Below are positions 46,041 through 55,279 of a DNA stretch of 64,000 nucleotides, in pieces. A model generated the notes under the pieces. The model did not search any database and was not told the DNA's origin. It saw only the letters and a program-made list of their open reading frames with translations. This DNA comes from JBKEAR01 sp047972425 (GTDB lineage Bacteria > Pseudomonadota > Alphaproteobacteria > JBKEAR01), in assembly GCA_047972425.1 (NCBI GenBank), contig JBKEAR010000022.1:8988-72987 (forward strand), read 5' to 3'. Both the position numbers and the translations under genes were made by a program. Numbering within the stretch: position 1 is the first letter of the stretch; each line of letters begins with the position of its first letter.

Positions 46041-46868
46041 TTATCTTTGATGAAAGATAAAAGATCGCATAGATATAGAACCTAAGTCCATACCTTCATT
46101 AAAAAAAGTTAACTTATCTGTAGGTTCGGCCAATCCTAAGCAATATAATGCAGGCATAAAATGGTCTGCTGTTGGGTGTGCCTTACGGAAAAGTGCTGAA
46201 TAACGATCTATTTCGGCCAGTTTAGAGAAATTACGGTTTTCGATTGCTTGGGCTGTCATTTCATCAAACTCAATTGCCCAATCATAGTTGCGGCCATCTG
46301 AGCGCATATCGTGTAGGTTATGGACTAAATTGCCACTACCAAGCACCAATACCCCTTTCTCTCTTAATTTTTTGAGCTTATGCCCAATTTCTAATTGTTC
46401 AGAAAAACTGCGCCTATAGTCGATTGACATTTGAAATACCGGTATATCCGCATTAGGATAAAGTAATTTAAGAACAGACCAAGCACCATGATCAAGCCCC
46501 CAATCATCAGTAGCATGTACATGTTCCGTCGCAAGCATATTAATAACTTCTTGGGCAATATCGGGTGCACCGGGTGCAGGATATTGAACCTGAAATAATG
46601 CAGATGGGAAACCACCAAAATCATGAATTGTCGGTGGTGTTTTTTGTACATTTATAAATGTTTCTTTTTGGGTTATCCAATGGGCTGAAATACACAAGAT
46701 AGCTTGTGGACGCGGCAATATTTGCCCTGCAAGTGCCCATCCTTGTGACCATTCACTATCATTAATAGCATTCATAGGGCTACCATGGCCAATGAACATG
46801 ATAGGCATTTTTTCCGATGGTTTTAAATGTTCCGAAAGTATTTGTAAATTCATTTGGGTTATTGGCAT
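46041..46868 (-). CDS. ygiD: DODA-type class III extradiol dioxygenase (YgiD-like)
   Basis: 275 residues. Metal ligand motifs are MFIGHGSPMNAI (His), ISAHWIT (His) and DWGLDHGAWSVL (His). LVLGSGNLVHNLHDM carries the conserved His/Asn of the family. YgiD opens DOPA to 4,5-seco-DOPA in E. coli; related enzymes act on other catechols. It is monocistronic. The nearby azoreductase suggests a theme of quinone and aromatic handling, which is inference. Confidence 0.88.
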   Translation of the reverse strand: MPITQMNLQILSEHLKPSEKMPIMFIGHGSPMNAINDSEWSQGWALAGQILPRPQAILCISAHWITQKETFINVQKTPPTIHDFGGFPSALFQVQYPAPGAPDIAQEVINMLATEHVHATDDWGLDHGAWSVLKLLYPNADIPVFQMSIDYRRSFSEQLEIGHKLKKLREKGVLVLGSGNLVHNLHDMRSDGRNYDWAIEFDEMTAQAIENRNFSKLAEIDRYSALFRKAHPTADHFMPALYCLGLAEPTDKLTFFNEGMDLGSISMRSFIFHQR

Positions 46869-46971
46869 AACTTTCCCCTTTATTACATATGTAACTTTAA
46901 AAACAAAAGTAACCTATATATAATTTTATATTTACATAATTGCAAGCCATAAAATTAAGCGAATAAAAAAA

Positions 46972-46995
46972 GAGCTTCATAAGGTTATAAAGCTC
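46972..46995 (-). terminator. Terminator of the gatCAB operon
   Basis: On the minus strand GAGCTTTATAA pairs with TTATGAAGCTC (one G-U) around a 2-base loop, followed by seven T's. It lies about 28 bases after the gatB stop. Confidence 0.85.
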
Positions 46996-47023
46996 CTTTT
47001 TTCTTAGTTATAAAGTTTGTTAA

Positions 47024-48502
47024 CTAACCTAAAATTTTCTTCCGCAAAATTTCGTTTACGGCGGCGGGGTTAGCCTTGCCTTGGGTTGCCCGCATCACTT
47101 GGCCGACAAACCAGCCCAGCATTTTATCTTTACCCGCACGTATTTCCTCTACTTTATCCATATTGGCAGCCATAATTTCATCAATAGCGGCTTCAATAGC
47201 ACTGGTATCGGTAATCTGTTTAAGCCCTTTTTCTTCAACAATTTGTGCGGCTGATTTGTTGGGTTCAGCCACCATAAAGTCAAAGACATCTTTGGCAATT
47301 CGGTTGTTGATATCACCTTTTTCAATCAGGTCAATTAATTCACCGAGTTGCTCTGCCGTAATTGGGCTTTCTGTAATCTCAATACCCTCTTTATTCAACA
47401 AACCAAAAAGGCTGCCCGTAACCCAATTTACTGCAAGTTTCGGGTCACGTTGTGCTTTACCATTCTCATCAACTTTAGCAACTTCTTCAAAATAATCGGC
47501 ACTTTGTTTCGATGCTGCTAATACGCCGGCTTCATAAGCCGAAAGCGCAAAATCATTAATAAAACGTTCCTTTTTCTCATCGGGTAGCTCTGGTAAAGAG
47601 TTTTTAATATTTTCTACATATTCCTCTGTAATCACAACCGGCAATAAATCAGGATCGGGGAAATAACGGTAATCATGGGCAAACTCTTTAGAGCGCATCG
47701 AGCGTGTTTCACCTTTGGTTGGGTCTAATAGTCGTGTTTCTTGTACAACTTCGCCCCCATTTTCCCAAACTTCAACTTGGCGTTGGGCTTCAAGCTCAAT
47801 TGCCATTTGGACAAAACGAATAGAGTTTACGTTCTTAATCTCGCATCGGGTTCTAAATTCTTCGCCTGCTTTACGTACCGAAACATTCACATCGCAACGC
47901 ATAGAGCCTTCATTCATATTGCCATCGCAAGTACCCAAATAACGGACAATAGAGCGTAATTTGGTTAAATAAGCCCCCGCTTCTTCGGGTGAGCGAATAT
48001 CGGGGTCAGATACAATCTCCATTAAAGCAACCCCCGTACGGTTTAAATCGATAAATGAACGGCGTGGGTCTTGGTCATGTAAAGATTTACCGGCATCTTG
48101 CTCTAAGTGAATACGCTCAACCCCTACTGTTTTGGTCGAACCATCTTTAAGGTCTAAAATTACTTGTCCCTTCCCGACAATCGGGTGGTAAAGTTGCGAG
48201 ATTTGATAACCTTGAGGTAAATCGGCATAAAAATAATTTTTACGGTCAAAGCGCGAATATAAATTAATCTCGGCTTTAATTCCTAAACCGGTACGCACCG
48301 CTTGCTCTACACAAAACTCATTAAGTACAGGCAACATGCCGGGCATTCCGGCATCCACAAAAGCAACTTGGTCATTTGGCTCGGCCCCAAAAGTTGTAGA
48401 GGCCCCCGAAAATAATTTGGCGTTTGAAATCACTTGGCAATGAACCTCTAGGCCAACAACAACTTCCCAATCGCCTGTTTCACCTTGGATAATATAACTC
48501 AT
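47024..48502 (-). CDS. gatB: Asp/Glu-tRNA amidotransferase subunit B
   Basis: 492 residues. The kinase-like cradle domain starts WEVVVGLEVHCQVISNAKLFSGAS. It contains NRTGVALMEIVSDPDIRSPEEA, GTCDGNMNEGSMRCDVNVSVR and KNVNSIRFVQ. The C-terminal helical YqeY-like domain binds tRNA (MLGWFVGQVMRATQGKANP). It phosphorylates the misacylated tRNA for transamidation. The adapting role implies the organism makes Gln-tRNA and/or Asn-tRNA indirectly. It is 12 bases downstream of gatA. Confidence 0.97.
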   Translation of the reverse strand: MSYIIQGETGDWEVVVGLEVHCQVISNAKLFSGASTTFGAEPNDQVAFVDAGMPGMLPVLNEFCVEQAVRTGLGIKAEINLYSRFDRKNYFYADLPQGYQISQLYHPIVGKGQVILDLKDGSTKTVGVERIHLEQDAGKSLHDQDPRRSFIDLNRTGVALMEIVSDPDIRSPEEAGAYLTKLRSIVRYLGTCDGNMNEGSMRCDVNVSVRKAGEEFRTRCEIKNVNSIRFVQMAIELEAQRQVEVWENGGEVVQETRLLDPTKGETRSMRSKEFAHDYRYFPDPDLLPVVITEEYVENIKNSLPELPDEKKERFINDFALSAYEAGVLAASKQSADYFEEVAKVDENGKAQRDPKLAVNWVTGSLFGLLNKEGIEITESPITAEQLGELIDLIEKGDINNRIAKDVFDFMVAEPNKSAAQIVEEKGLKQITDTSAIEAAIDEIMAANMDKVEEIRAGKDKMLGWFVGQVMRATQGKANPAAVNEILRKKILG

Positions 48503-48514
48503 ATTGCTCTACCC

Positions 48515-49981
48515 CTATCGTAATCTATGCGGAACTGCGCTAAAGTTTGCTGCATTTTCAATGGCTTTACCCACTTTTAACACGGTAACCTCATCAAATT
48601 GTTTACCAATAATCTGTAAGCCTAATGGCAAGCCATCGCTATTTAAACCCGATGGAACCGACATTGCCGGTAAACCTGCCAAGCTAATCGGCACAGTAAA
48701 CACATCATTTAAATACATGGTTACGGCATCTTTGGGGGCATTATCAATAGCAAAAGCCGCTGTGGGTGCTGTTGGTGTTAAAATGGCATCTACTTTTTCA
48801 AAAGCTTTTTCAAAGTCTTGTTTAATAAGCCTTCTCACCTTTTGCGCACGAATATAATAAGCATCGTAAAAACCGGCCGATAGCACGTAAGTACCAATCA
48901 TAATCCGTTTCTGAACCTCTTTGCCAAAACCTTTTTTACGGGTATTTAAATACATTTCATCTAAACTATCGCCGGCTACACGCAAACCATAACGTACGCC
49001 GTCATAGCGTGATAAATTGGCCGAAGCTTCTGCCGGTGCGATAATATAGTAAGTTGCTAATGCATATTGAGTATGGGGTAAGGAGATATCAACAATCTCT
49101 GCGCCCTGCTCTTTTAACCAAGCTGCTCCTTTTTCCCATTCTTTTTTAACTTCCTCGTTTAAGCCATCCACCATATATTCTTTGGGGATTCCAATTTTCA
49201 TTCCGGCAATGCTACCATTAAGATTTTTTGCAAAATCAGGAACTTCTAAAGGAGCCGATGTACTATCTAATTTATCATGGCCAGCCATGGCATTAAGCAT
49301 AATTGCAGCATCTTCTACAGACCTAGTCATAGGGCCAGCTTGATCTAACGATGATGCATAAGCCACAATACCCCAACGGGAGCAACGCCCATAAGTTGGT
49401 TTTAAGCCGACAATACCCGTATAAGCAGCAGGCTGGCGGATAGAACCACCGGTATCGGTACCTGTTGCCCCTAAAACAAGACCTGCAGCTATAGCAGCAG
49501 ATGACCCACCCGATGACCCACCGGGTACAAGTTTTTCGCCATTAGGGCCTTGCCATGGGTTAATTGCCGCACCAAAATGCGGGTTTAATGTTGCTGAACC
49601 CATTGCAAATTCATCAAGGGTAAGTTTGGCAACTGAAACCGCGCCTTCAGCTTTCATTTTAGCCGTAACAAAACTTTCGTATTGCGGTTTAAAACCTTCT
49701 AAAATATGAGAGCCAGCTGTTGTTTGAATATTTTCTGTGGCAAATAGATCCTTAATCCCTACCGGAATACCTTCTAAAATCCCAATGTTTTCGCCTTTTG
49801 CACGGCGCTCATCCGATGCTTTGGCATCTTTTAATGCTTCATCAAAAGAATATGTAATTGCTGTATTTAAATCTTCATTTTGGTTAAAGGCGTCAATTGA
49901 TTTTTGGGTAAGCTCTACCGATGAAAATTCTTTATTTTTAAGCCCTTCTAAGGCTTGTTTTATTGTTAATTTTGCAAACAT
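48515..49981 (-). CDS. gatA: Asp/Glu-tRNA amidotransferase subunit A
   Basis: 488 residues of amidase-signature family. The catalytic triad is visible: Lys in GIPVGIKDLFA, cis-Ser in VPGGSSGGSSAA, and nucleophile Ser in GTDTGGSIRQPA. It releases ammonia from glutamine for the GatB site. Its ATG overlaps the gatC stop by one base (TAATG). Base composition here is visibly more GC-rich than the flanks, as expected of a highly expressed core gene. Confidence 0.97.
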   Translation of the reverse strand: MFAKLTIKQALEGLKNKEFSSVELTQKSIDAFNQNEDLNTAITYSFDEALKDAKASDERRAKGENIGILEGIPVGIKDLFATENIQTTAGSHILEGFKPQYESFVTAKMKAEGAVSVAKLTLDEFAMGSATLNPHFGAAINPWQGPNGEKLVPGGSSGGSSAAIAAGLVLGATGTDTGGSIRQPAAYTGIVGLKPTYGRCSRWGIVAYASSLDQAGPMTRSVEDAAIMLNAMAGHDKLDSTSAPLEVPDFAKNLNGSIAGMKIGIPKEYMVDGLNEEVKKEWEKGAAWLKEQGAEIVDISLPHTQYALATYYIIAPAEASANLSRYDGVRYGLRVAGDSLDEMYLNTRKKGFGKEVQKRIMIGTYVLSAGFYDAYYIRAQKVRRLIKQDFEKAFEKVDAILTPTAPTAAFAIDNAPKDAVTMYLNDVFTVPISLAGLPAMSVPSGLNSDGLPLGLQIIGKQFDEVTVLKVGKAIENAANFSAVPHRLR

Positions 49982-50268
49982 TATTCCACCACCTTCGGTA
50001 CTGTAAAGTAACCGTCTACTGCTTCTGGCGCATTGGCAAGAATTTTCAATTGTTTGCCACCATCGGTAATAATATCTTGGCGCATAGGTTGGGTTAATTC
50101 TACAACCGATGCCAAAGGCTCTACATTATCTACATCGACTTGCTGTAGCTGTTCAATCCAGTCTAAAATCCCCGAAAGTTCACCCGAAAGCCCTGCTAAA
50201 TCGCTTTCATCAACTTTAATGCGAGACAAAAAGGCAATCTTTCTGACCTCATCTATTGTTAACGCCAT
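49981..50268 (-). CDS. gatC: Asp/Glu-tRNA amidotransferase subunit C
   Basis: 95 residues from ATG 50268 (MALTIDEVRKIAFLSRIKV). GGAGG lies six bases upstream of this ATG; an ATG two codons earlier would be too close to it. GatC wraps between GatA and GatB and stabilises the complex (LSGILDWIEQLQQVDVDNVEPLA). It is first in the gatCAB operon and divergent from ruvX. Confidence 0.95.
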   Translation of the reverse strand: MALTIDEVRKIAFLSRIKVDESDLAGLSGELSGILDWIEQLQQVDVDNVEPLASVVELTQPMRQDIITDGGKQLKILANAPEAVDGYFTVPKVVE

Positions 50269-50465
50269 CGGCATCCTCCATAATTTTGGAAAAAATCATC
50301 AATAAATTATTTAAGCTAAGCAATTTACCACCCATTTAAAAGAGTTTCAAGCCAAAGCGAAAAAAATCATTGTCTTTATCCCATAAGATTGACATTTATA
50401 AAGAAATGAGCGTATAAAGAACAAAACAGAAACATTTATAATCGGATGTTAAGGCTAAAAAAAAT

Positions 50466-50939
50466 ATGCCCATATTAAATCTTGATGACTTTAAAAATAC
50501 CGCAGGAGATGATAGTAGCTTGCTTGCTCTCGATGTGGGAACCAAAACAATTGGTCTTGCAGTTTCATCAGGCTTGCGGATATCAGCCAGTAGTTTAGAG
50601 ACAATATTCCGAAAAAAGTTAAAACTTGATGCAGAAATTATATTTAAATATTACAATGAATACGAATGTAGCGGGTTAATAGTGGGTTGGCCGCTAGAGA
50701 TGGATGGCACAGCTGGCCGGCGATGCCAAGGTGTTCGCGATTTTACATTGGCCTTATTAAATATATATGATGCCCCTGTATTATTTGTTGATGAACGTAT
50801 GAGCAGTGCTGAAGCTGAGCAATATATGATAGAAACATTGGATATGAGCCGGCAAAAACGCAAGAAAAATATCGATAAAATGGCGGCTCAGATTATATTA
50901 ACAAATGCATTGATCTTATTAAAGAGGAGCGATATTTGA
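50466..50939 (+). CDS. ruvX: RuvX/YqgF Holliday-junction resolvase-like RNase
   Basis: 157 residues of RNase H fold. The catalytic Asp lies in LLALDVGTKTIGLAV, with the further acid regions GLIVGWPLEMDGT and FVDERMSSAEAE. YqgF proteins process the 5' end of pre-16S rRNA or resolve Holliday junctions. It starts the ruvX-plsY-dprA-topA-rnr unit; its stop overlaps the plsY start (TTGA). It is divergent from gatC. Confidence 0.93.
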   Translation: MPILNLDDFKNTAGDDSSLLALDVGTKTIGLAVSSGLRISASSLETIFRKKLKLDAEIIFKYYNEYECSGLIVGWPLEMDGTAGRRCQGVRDFTLALLNIYDAPVLFVDERMSSAEAEQYMIETLDMSRQKRKKNIDKMAAQIILTNALILLKRSDI

Positions 50940-51526
50940 TTATTCTATTTGCTTTATTGGGATATTTATTTGGCTCTATCCCGTTTGGATTAATTTTGGT
51001 AAAAGCTGCAGGTTTGGGCGATATTCGGGATATTGGATCCGGCAATATCGGGACATCTAATGTGTTACGTACTGGCCGTAAAGATTTAGCTTTGGCTACC
51101 CTTATATTAGATGCCGCCAAAGGAGCCATAGCATTTGCGCTAACATATTGGATATTTAAGCAAAGTTACGATGTTGCGCTTATAGCTGGCTTTGCCGCCG
51201 TTATTGGCCATAATTACTCTATATGGCTTAAATTTAAAGGGGGTAAAGGTGTTGCTACAAGTTTGGGATTATATTTAGTTGCATCGCCTTTGGTAGCCTT
51301 TGTTACAATTATTATATGGCTGATTGTAGCCATTATCACCCGTATTTCATCCCTTGCGGCAATGACAGCCTTACTTGTTACACCGTTTGTTGCTTATTTA
51401 TATCATGATAAAACCCTTGCAATAGTTTCTTTTTTATTGTGGATATTATGTATGTTTCGGCATAAAGATAATATTAAACGGATATTAAATGGTACCGAAA
51501 ATAAAATTGGGAGCAGTAAAAAGTGA
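50936..51526 (+). CDS. plsY: Glycerol-3-phosphate acyltransferase PlsY
   Basis: 196 residues with about five membrane segments. It starts at a TTG (MIILFALLGYLFGSIPFG) that overlaps the ruvX stop, and AGAGGAGCG lies just upstream. The conserved motifs GSGNIGTSNVLRTGRK and GHNYSIWLKFKGGKGVATSLG bind acyl-phosphate and glycerol-3-phosphate. It makes lysophosphatidic acid, the first step of phospholipid synthesis. It overlaps dprA by four bases. Confidence 0.95.
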   Translation: MIILFALLGYLFGSIPFGLILVKAAGLGDIRDIGSGNIGTSNVLRTGRKDLALATLILDAAKGAIAFALTYWIFKQSYDVALIAGFAAVIGHNYSIWLKFKGGKGVATSLGLYLVASPLVAFVTIIIWLIVAIITRISSLAAMTALLVTPFVAYLYHDKTLAIVSFLLWILCMFRHKDNIKRILNGTENKIGSSKK

Positions 51527-52641
51527 CCTTTAAAACGCAAGTGCTCTCAAATACCGAAAAATTAAATTACTTGCGCCTTATCCGCTCTGAAAATATTGGT
51601 CCTGTAACCTTTTTTAAACTGATGAACCATTTTTCATCGGCAGAGCAAGCTTTATTGCATGTTGAACAAATGGCAAAAAATGGTGGCAAAAAGAATTTTA
51701 AAGTTGCGAAAATAAAAAATATTGAAAAAGAAATACAATATGCCGAAGGGCAAAATATAAAAATAATTGCTTTTTGCGAACCCGAATATCCACCCCTTTT
51801 GCGGCATATTCATGACCCTCCCCCTATTTTATATGCAAAAGGACATATTGATATTTTACGAAAAAAGTCCTTTGCAATCGTTGGTGCCCGAAACGCCTCG
51901 TTACTCGGCAAAGAAACGGCCTTTCATATTGCAGCTGAAATGGGAAAGAACGGTGTTTCGATTGTATCTGGTATGGCTAAGGGGATTGATGCAAAGGCTC
52001 ACGAGGGTGCGTTGCCTACAGGTACGGTTGCAGTGCTTGGTGGAGGCGTGGATGTTGTTTATCCGAAAGAAAATGCAAAATTATATGAACATATTGCAGA
52101 TGCTGGTGCAGTGATTTCCGAGGCTCCATTAAAAACACAACCTTTGGCAAAGCATTTTCCGCGGCGGAATCGGATAATATCGGGTATGTGCCGTGGTATA
52201 TTGGTGGTGGAGGCAGCTAGAGCTTCGGGCTCTTTAATTACTGCAAATATGGCAATAGAGCAAGGCAGAGAAGTTTTTGCAATACCCGGCCACCCAAGTG
52301 ATGAACGTACAAGAGGGCCTAATAAGTTAATAAAACAAGGGGCAATATTAACCGAAGAAGCAACTGATATTTTGGGTGTTATCAATGATATGCCGTTTGA
52401 GGCTCAAGCCATGCCGGCTTCTTTATTTGATAATAAAATACCAAAAAACCTTGACGAAGATATACTGAATAACTTACGTATTGAGATATTAGAGCTTTTA
52501 AGTCCAAGCCCGATAGATGTGGATGTTCTTATTCGGGAGCTCGATTGCCCATATGGGTTTTTGGCGCATATATTATTAGAGCTTGAGCTCGCCGGAAAGC
52601 TAGTTCATCACCCCGGAAATAAAGTGTCTATTATAAAGTAA
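51523..52641 (+). CDS. dprA: DNA-processing protein DprA
   Basis: 372 residues from a GTG overlapping the plsY stop (GTGA). An N-terminal SAM-like region leads into the extended Rossmann fold (FAIVGARNASLLGKETA; VSGMAKGIDAKAHEGAL; GGGVDVVYPKEN; EVFAIPGHPSDERTRGPNKLI). The C-terminal winged-helix DprA domain is DVLIRELDCPYGFLAHILLELEL. DprA loads RecA on incoming single-stranded DNA during natural transformation. It is widespread, so its presence does not prove competence. Confidence 0.94.
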   Translation: MTFKTQVLSNTEKLNYLRLIRSENIGPVTFFKLMNHFSSAEQALLHVEQMAKNGGKKNFKVAKIKNIEKEIQYAEGQNIKIIAFCEPEYPPLLRHIHDPPPILYAKGHIDILRKKSFAIVGARNASLLGKETAFHIAAEMGKNGVSIVSGMAKGIDAKAHEGALPTGTVAVLGGGVDVVYPKENAKLYEHIADAGAVISEAPLKTQPLAKHFPRRNRIISGMCRGILVVEAARASGSLITANMAIEQGREVFAIPGHPSDERTRGPNKLIKQGAILTEEATDILGVINDMPFEAQAMPASLFDNKIPKNLDEDILNNLRIEILELLSPSPIDVDVLIRELDCPYGFLAHILLELELAGKLVHHPGNKVSIIK

Positions 52642-52739
52642 CTAAAAAATATTAGCTTTAATTTTATTGCATTTGGCTATATAGAATAGATTATTAAAAA
52701 ATGCATATAAAGAATATTAAGAAAGAAAAGGCAAAGCGC

Positions 52740-55277
52740 ATGCAAGTAGTGGTTGTTGAATCTCCAGCCAAAGCAAAAACAATTAATAAATATTTGGGTA
52801 AAGATTTTACAGTTCTTGCCTCTTATGGGCATGTTCGTGATTTACCGCCAAAAGATGGCTCGGTAGACCCCAATGATGATTTTAAAATGTTATGGCAGGT
52901 AGATGCCGGATCGAAAAAACAACTCAAAGCAATATCCGATGCCTTAAAAGGAGCGACGGACTTATGGCTCGCAACCGACCCGGATAGAGAGGGAGAGGCC
53001 ATTAGTTGGCATGTGTTGCAATATCTAAAAGAATCGAAAAAATTAAAAGATATTAATGTGCACCGTGTTGTTTTTCATGAGATTACAAAAGATGCAATTT
53101 TAGAGGCCTTTAAACATCCCCGCCAAGTGGATGATGAAATGGTTGAGGCTTATTTGGCTCGGCGCGCCTTAGATTATTTGGTGGGCTTTAATATATCCCC
53201 CCTCTTATGGCGTAAATTACCGGGTGCAAAATCAGCCGGCCGGGTGCAATCGGTTGCATTGCGATTAATCTGTGAGCGTGAAAGCGAAATTGAAAATTTT
53301 AAGTCCGATGAATATTGGAGCGTTAAAGGCTTATTTAATACATTAAAAAATGAAGCTTTATCGGCAAATCTTATTCAGCTCCATGGTAAGAAATTAGAGA
53401 AACTTTCTTTAGGGAATAAAAAAGCTGCAGATGGTGCCGTTGCTGCGCTTAAGGCCGGATTGTTTAAGGTTTCTAAGGTTGCGACCAAACAAACAAAGCG
53501 TAACCCTTATGCGCCATTTATTACATCCACCTTGCAGCAAGATGCCAGCCGTCGTTTAGGGTTCTCGGCACGTAAAACAATGCAGGTTGCCCAAAAACTT
53601 TATGAGGGCATTAATATTGGCGGCGAAACCGTTGGTCTGATTACCTATATGCGTACTGATAGTGTTGTGCTTTCGGCCGATGCAATTAGCCAAACCCGTG
53701 GTTATATTGAAAAAAATTATGATAAACGTTATTTACCATCGGCACCACGGAGTTTTAAATCAAAATCCCGTAATGCGCAAGAAGCGCACGAGGCTATTCG
53801 CCCAACCTTGATTAACCGTACTGCCGAGCAACTTTCGCGTAGTTTGGATAACGACCAGTTGCGTTTATATGAACTTATTTGGAAGCGCACCGTTGCATCA
53901 CAAATGGCACAGGCAATTATGGACCAGATGGAGGTTCAGATTGCATCGGCAGATAATCAAACGATTTTAAAGGCAACAGGTAGTGCTATTGCCTTTGATG
54001 GTTTTTTAAAGCTATATCGTGAAGCCAATGATGAAAATACCGATGAAAATGATACTTTGCTTCCTTATGTAAAAGAAGGCGAAACCATTGATTTGCTTGA
54101 TGTTGAAACCAATCAGCATTTTACTCAGCCTCCCCCTCGATATTCTGAGGCCAGTTTGGTAAGCAAGTTAGAAGAGCTTGGTATTGGTCGGCCATCGACT
54201 TATGCATCAATTATCTCAGTATTACAAGATAGAGACTATGTGCGTTTAGAAAGCCGGCGTTTTATCCCCGAAGATCGCGGGCGGATTGTAACGGCATTTA
54301 TGGAAAAATGGTTTGAGCGTTATGTTCAATATGATTTTACCGCCAATTTAGAAGAACAGCTTGATTTTATTGCTCAAGGTAAAGAGGAATGGAAAGCTGT
54401 ACTCCGTGAGTTTTGGAAAGACTTTTACGCCAATATTGATGATTTAAAAGATTTAACGATTACGGAAGTTGTTGAAGCAATTGATGATAAATTGGGCGAA
54501 CATTTTATTGGAGAAGACAGAACCTGCCCCAAATGTACCATCGGTAAACTTGGATTAAAAATCGGCCGGTTCGGATCATTCATCGGTTGTTCGCGTTATC
54601 CGGATTGTGATTATACAAGACCGCTCGCAAAAACAGATGACGAAGAAGTTGCGCAAGATATAAGCGATAACGAGCCAAAAGAGCTTGGTACGGACCCTGA
54701 GACAGGAAAAATTGTTCATCTTAAAAAAGGCCCTTATGGTTGGTATGTGCAGCTGGGTGAAAAAGAAGGTAAGGAGAAACCCAAGCGCGCATCACTCGGT
54801 AAAGGCAAGACACCTAATGATATAACTTTTGAGGCCGCATTAACGATGCTATCACTCCCAAGAGAAGTTGGGGTTTACCCAGAAACCGGTGAAATGATAA
54901 CAGCCAATATTGGGCGGTTTGGCCCCTATTTAAATTGGGGGAAAAGTTACCTAAATTTAAAATCTGATGATGTATATACGATTGGTCTTAATAGAGCTGT
55001 TTCGTTAATTACAGAATCTGCTGCTCTTAAAGAGGGTAAAAAAATTGGTATTTTTAAGCCAACGGGTGAAGATATTTTGGTGAAATCCGGCCGTTATGGC
55101 CCTTATGTTGAGGCTGGGCAATTACGTGCCAGTTTACCTAGGGGTACAGATACCACCGAAGTAAGTGAAGAGCAAGCCAATGCTTTACTTATAGAAGCAC
55201 AAAATAAACCAGCAAAACCAAAAGCAAAACCAAAAGCAAAAACAACACGCAAAAAAGCAAAAGCGAAAAAGGAATAA
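52740..55277 (+). CDS. topA: DNA topoisomerase I
   Basis: About 845 residues from ATG 52740 (MQVVVVESPAKAKTINKYLG), preceded by an AAAGG run; an in-frame ATG 13 codons earlier has no ribosome site. The Toprim domain has ATDPDREGEAISWH. The catalytic Tyr lies in GLITYMRTDS near residue 305. A Cys4 zinc ribbon (CPKC near 597, CSRYPDC about 20 residues on) is followed by degenerate C-terminal topo repeats and a Lys/Ala tail. It relaxes negative supercoils. It lies two bases before rnr. Confidence 0.97.
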   Translation: MQVVVVESPAKAKTINKYLGKDFTVLASYGHVRDLPPKDGSVDPNDDFKMLWQVDAGSKKQLKAISDALKGATDLWLATDPDREGEAISWHVLQYLKESKKLKDINVHRVVFHEITKDAILEAFKHPRQVDDEMVEAYLARRALDYLVGFNISPLLWRKLPGAKSAGRVQSVALRLICERESEIENFKSDEYWSVKGLFNTLKNEALSANLIQLHGKKLEKLSLGNKKAADGAVAALKAGLFKVSKVATKQTKRNPYAPFITSTLQQDASRRLGFSARKTMQVAQKLYEGINIGGETVGLITYMRTDSVVLSADAISQTRGYIEKNYDKRYLPSAPRSFKSKSRNAQEAHEAIRPTLINRTAEQLSRSLDNDQLRLYELIWKRTVASQMAQAIMDQMEVQIASADNQTILKATGSAIAFDGFLKLYREANDENTDENDTLLPYVKEGETIDLLDVETNQHFTQPPPRYSEASLVSKLEELGIGRPSTYASIISVLQDRDYVRLESRRFIPEDRGRIVTAFMEKWFERYVQYDFTANLEEQLDFIAQGKEEWKAVLREFWKDFYANIDDLKDLTITEVVEAIDDKLGEHFIGEDRTCPKCTIGKLGLKIGRFGSFIGCSRYPDCDYTRPLAKTDDEEVAQDISDNEPKELGTDPETGKIVHLKKGPYGWYVQLGEKEGKEKPKRASLGKGKTPNDITFEAALTMLSLPREVGVYPETGEMITANIGRFGPYLNWGKSYLNLKSDDVYTIGLNRAVSLITESAALKEGKKIGIFKPTGEDILVKSGRYGPYVEAGQLRASLPRGTDTTEVSEEQANALLIEAQNKPAKPKAKPKAKTTRKKAKAKKE

Positions 55278-55279
55278 TA

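Noticed and set aside
47076..49980. Several plus-strand open frames opposite gatB and gatA
   Set aside because: All are shadows of the conserved gatCAB genes and have no recognisable motifs.
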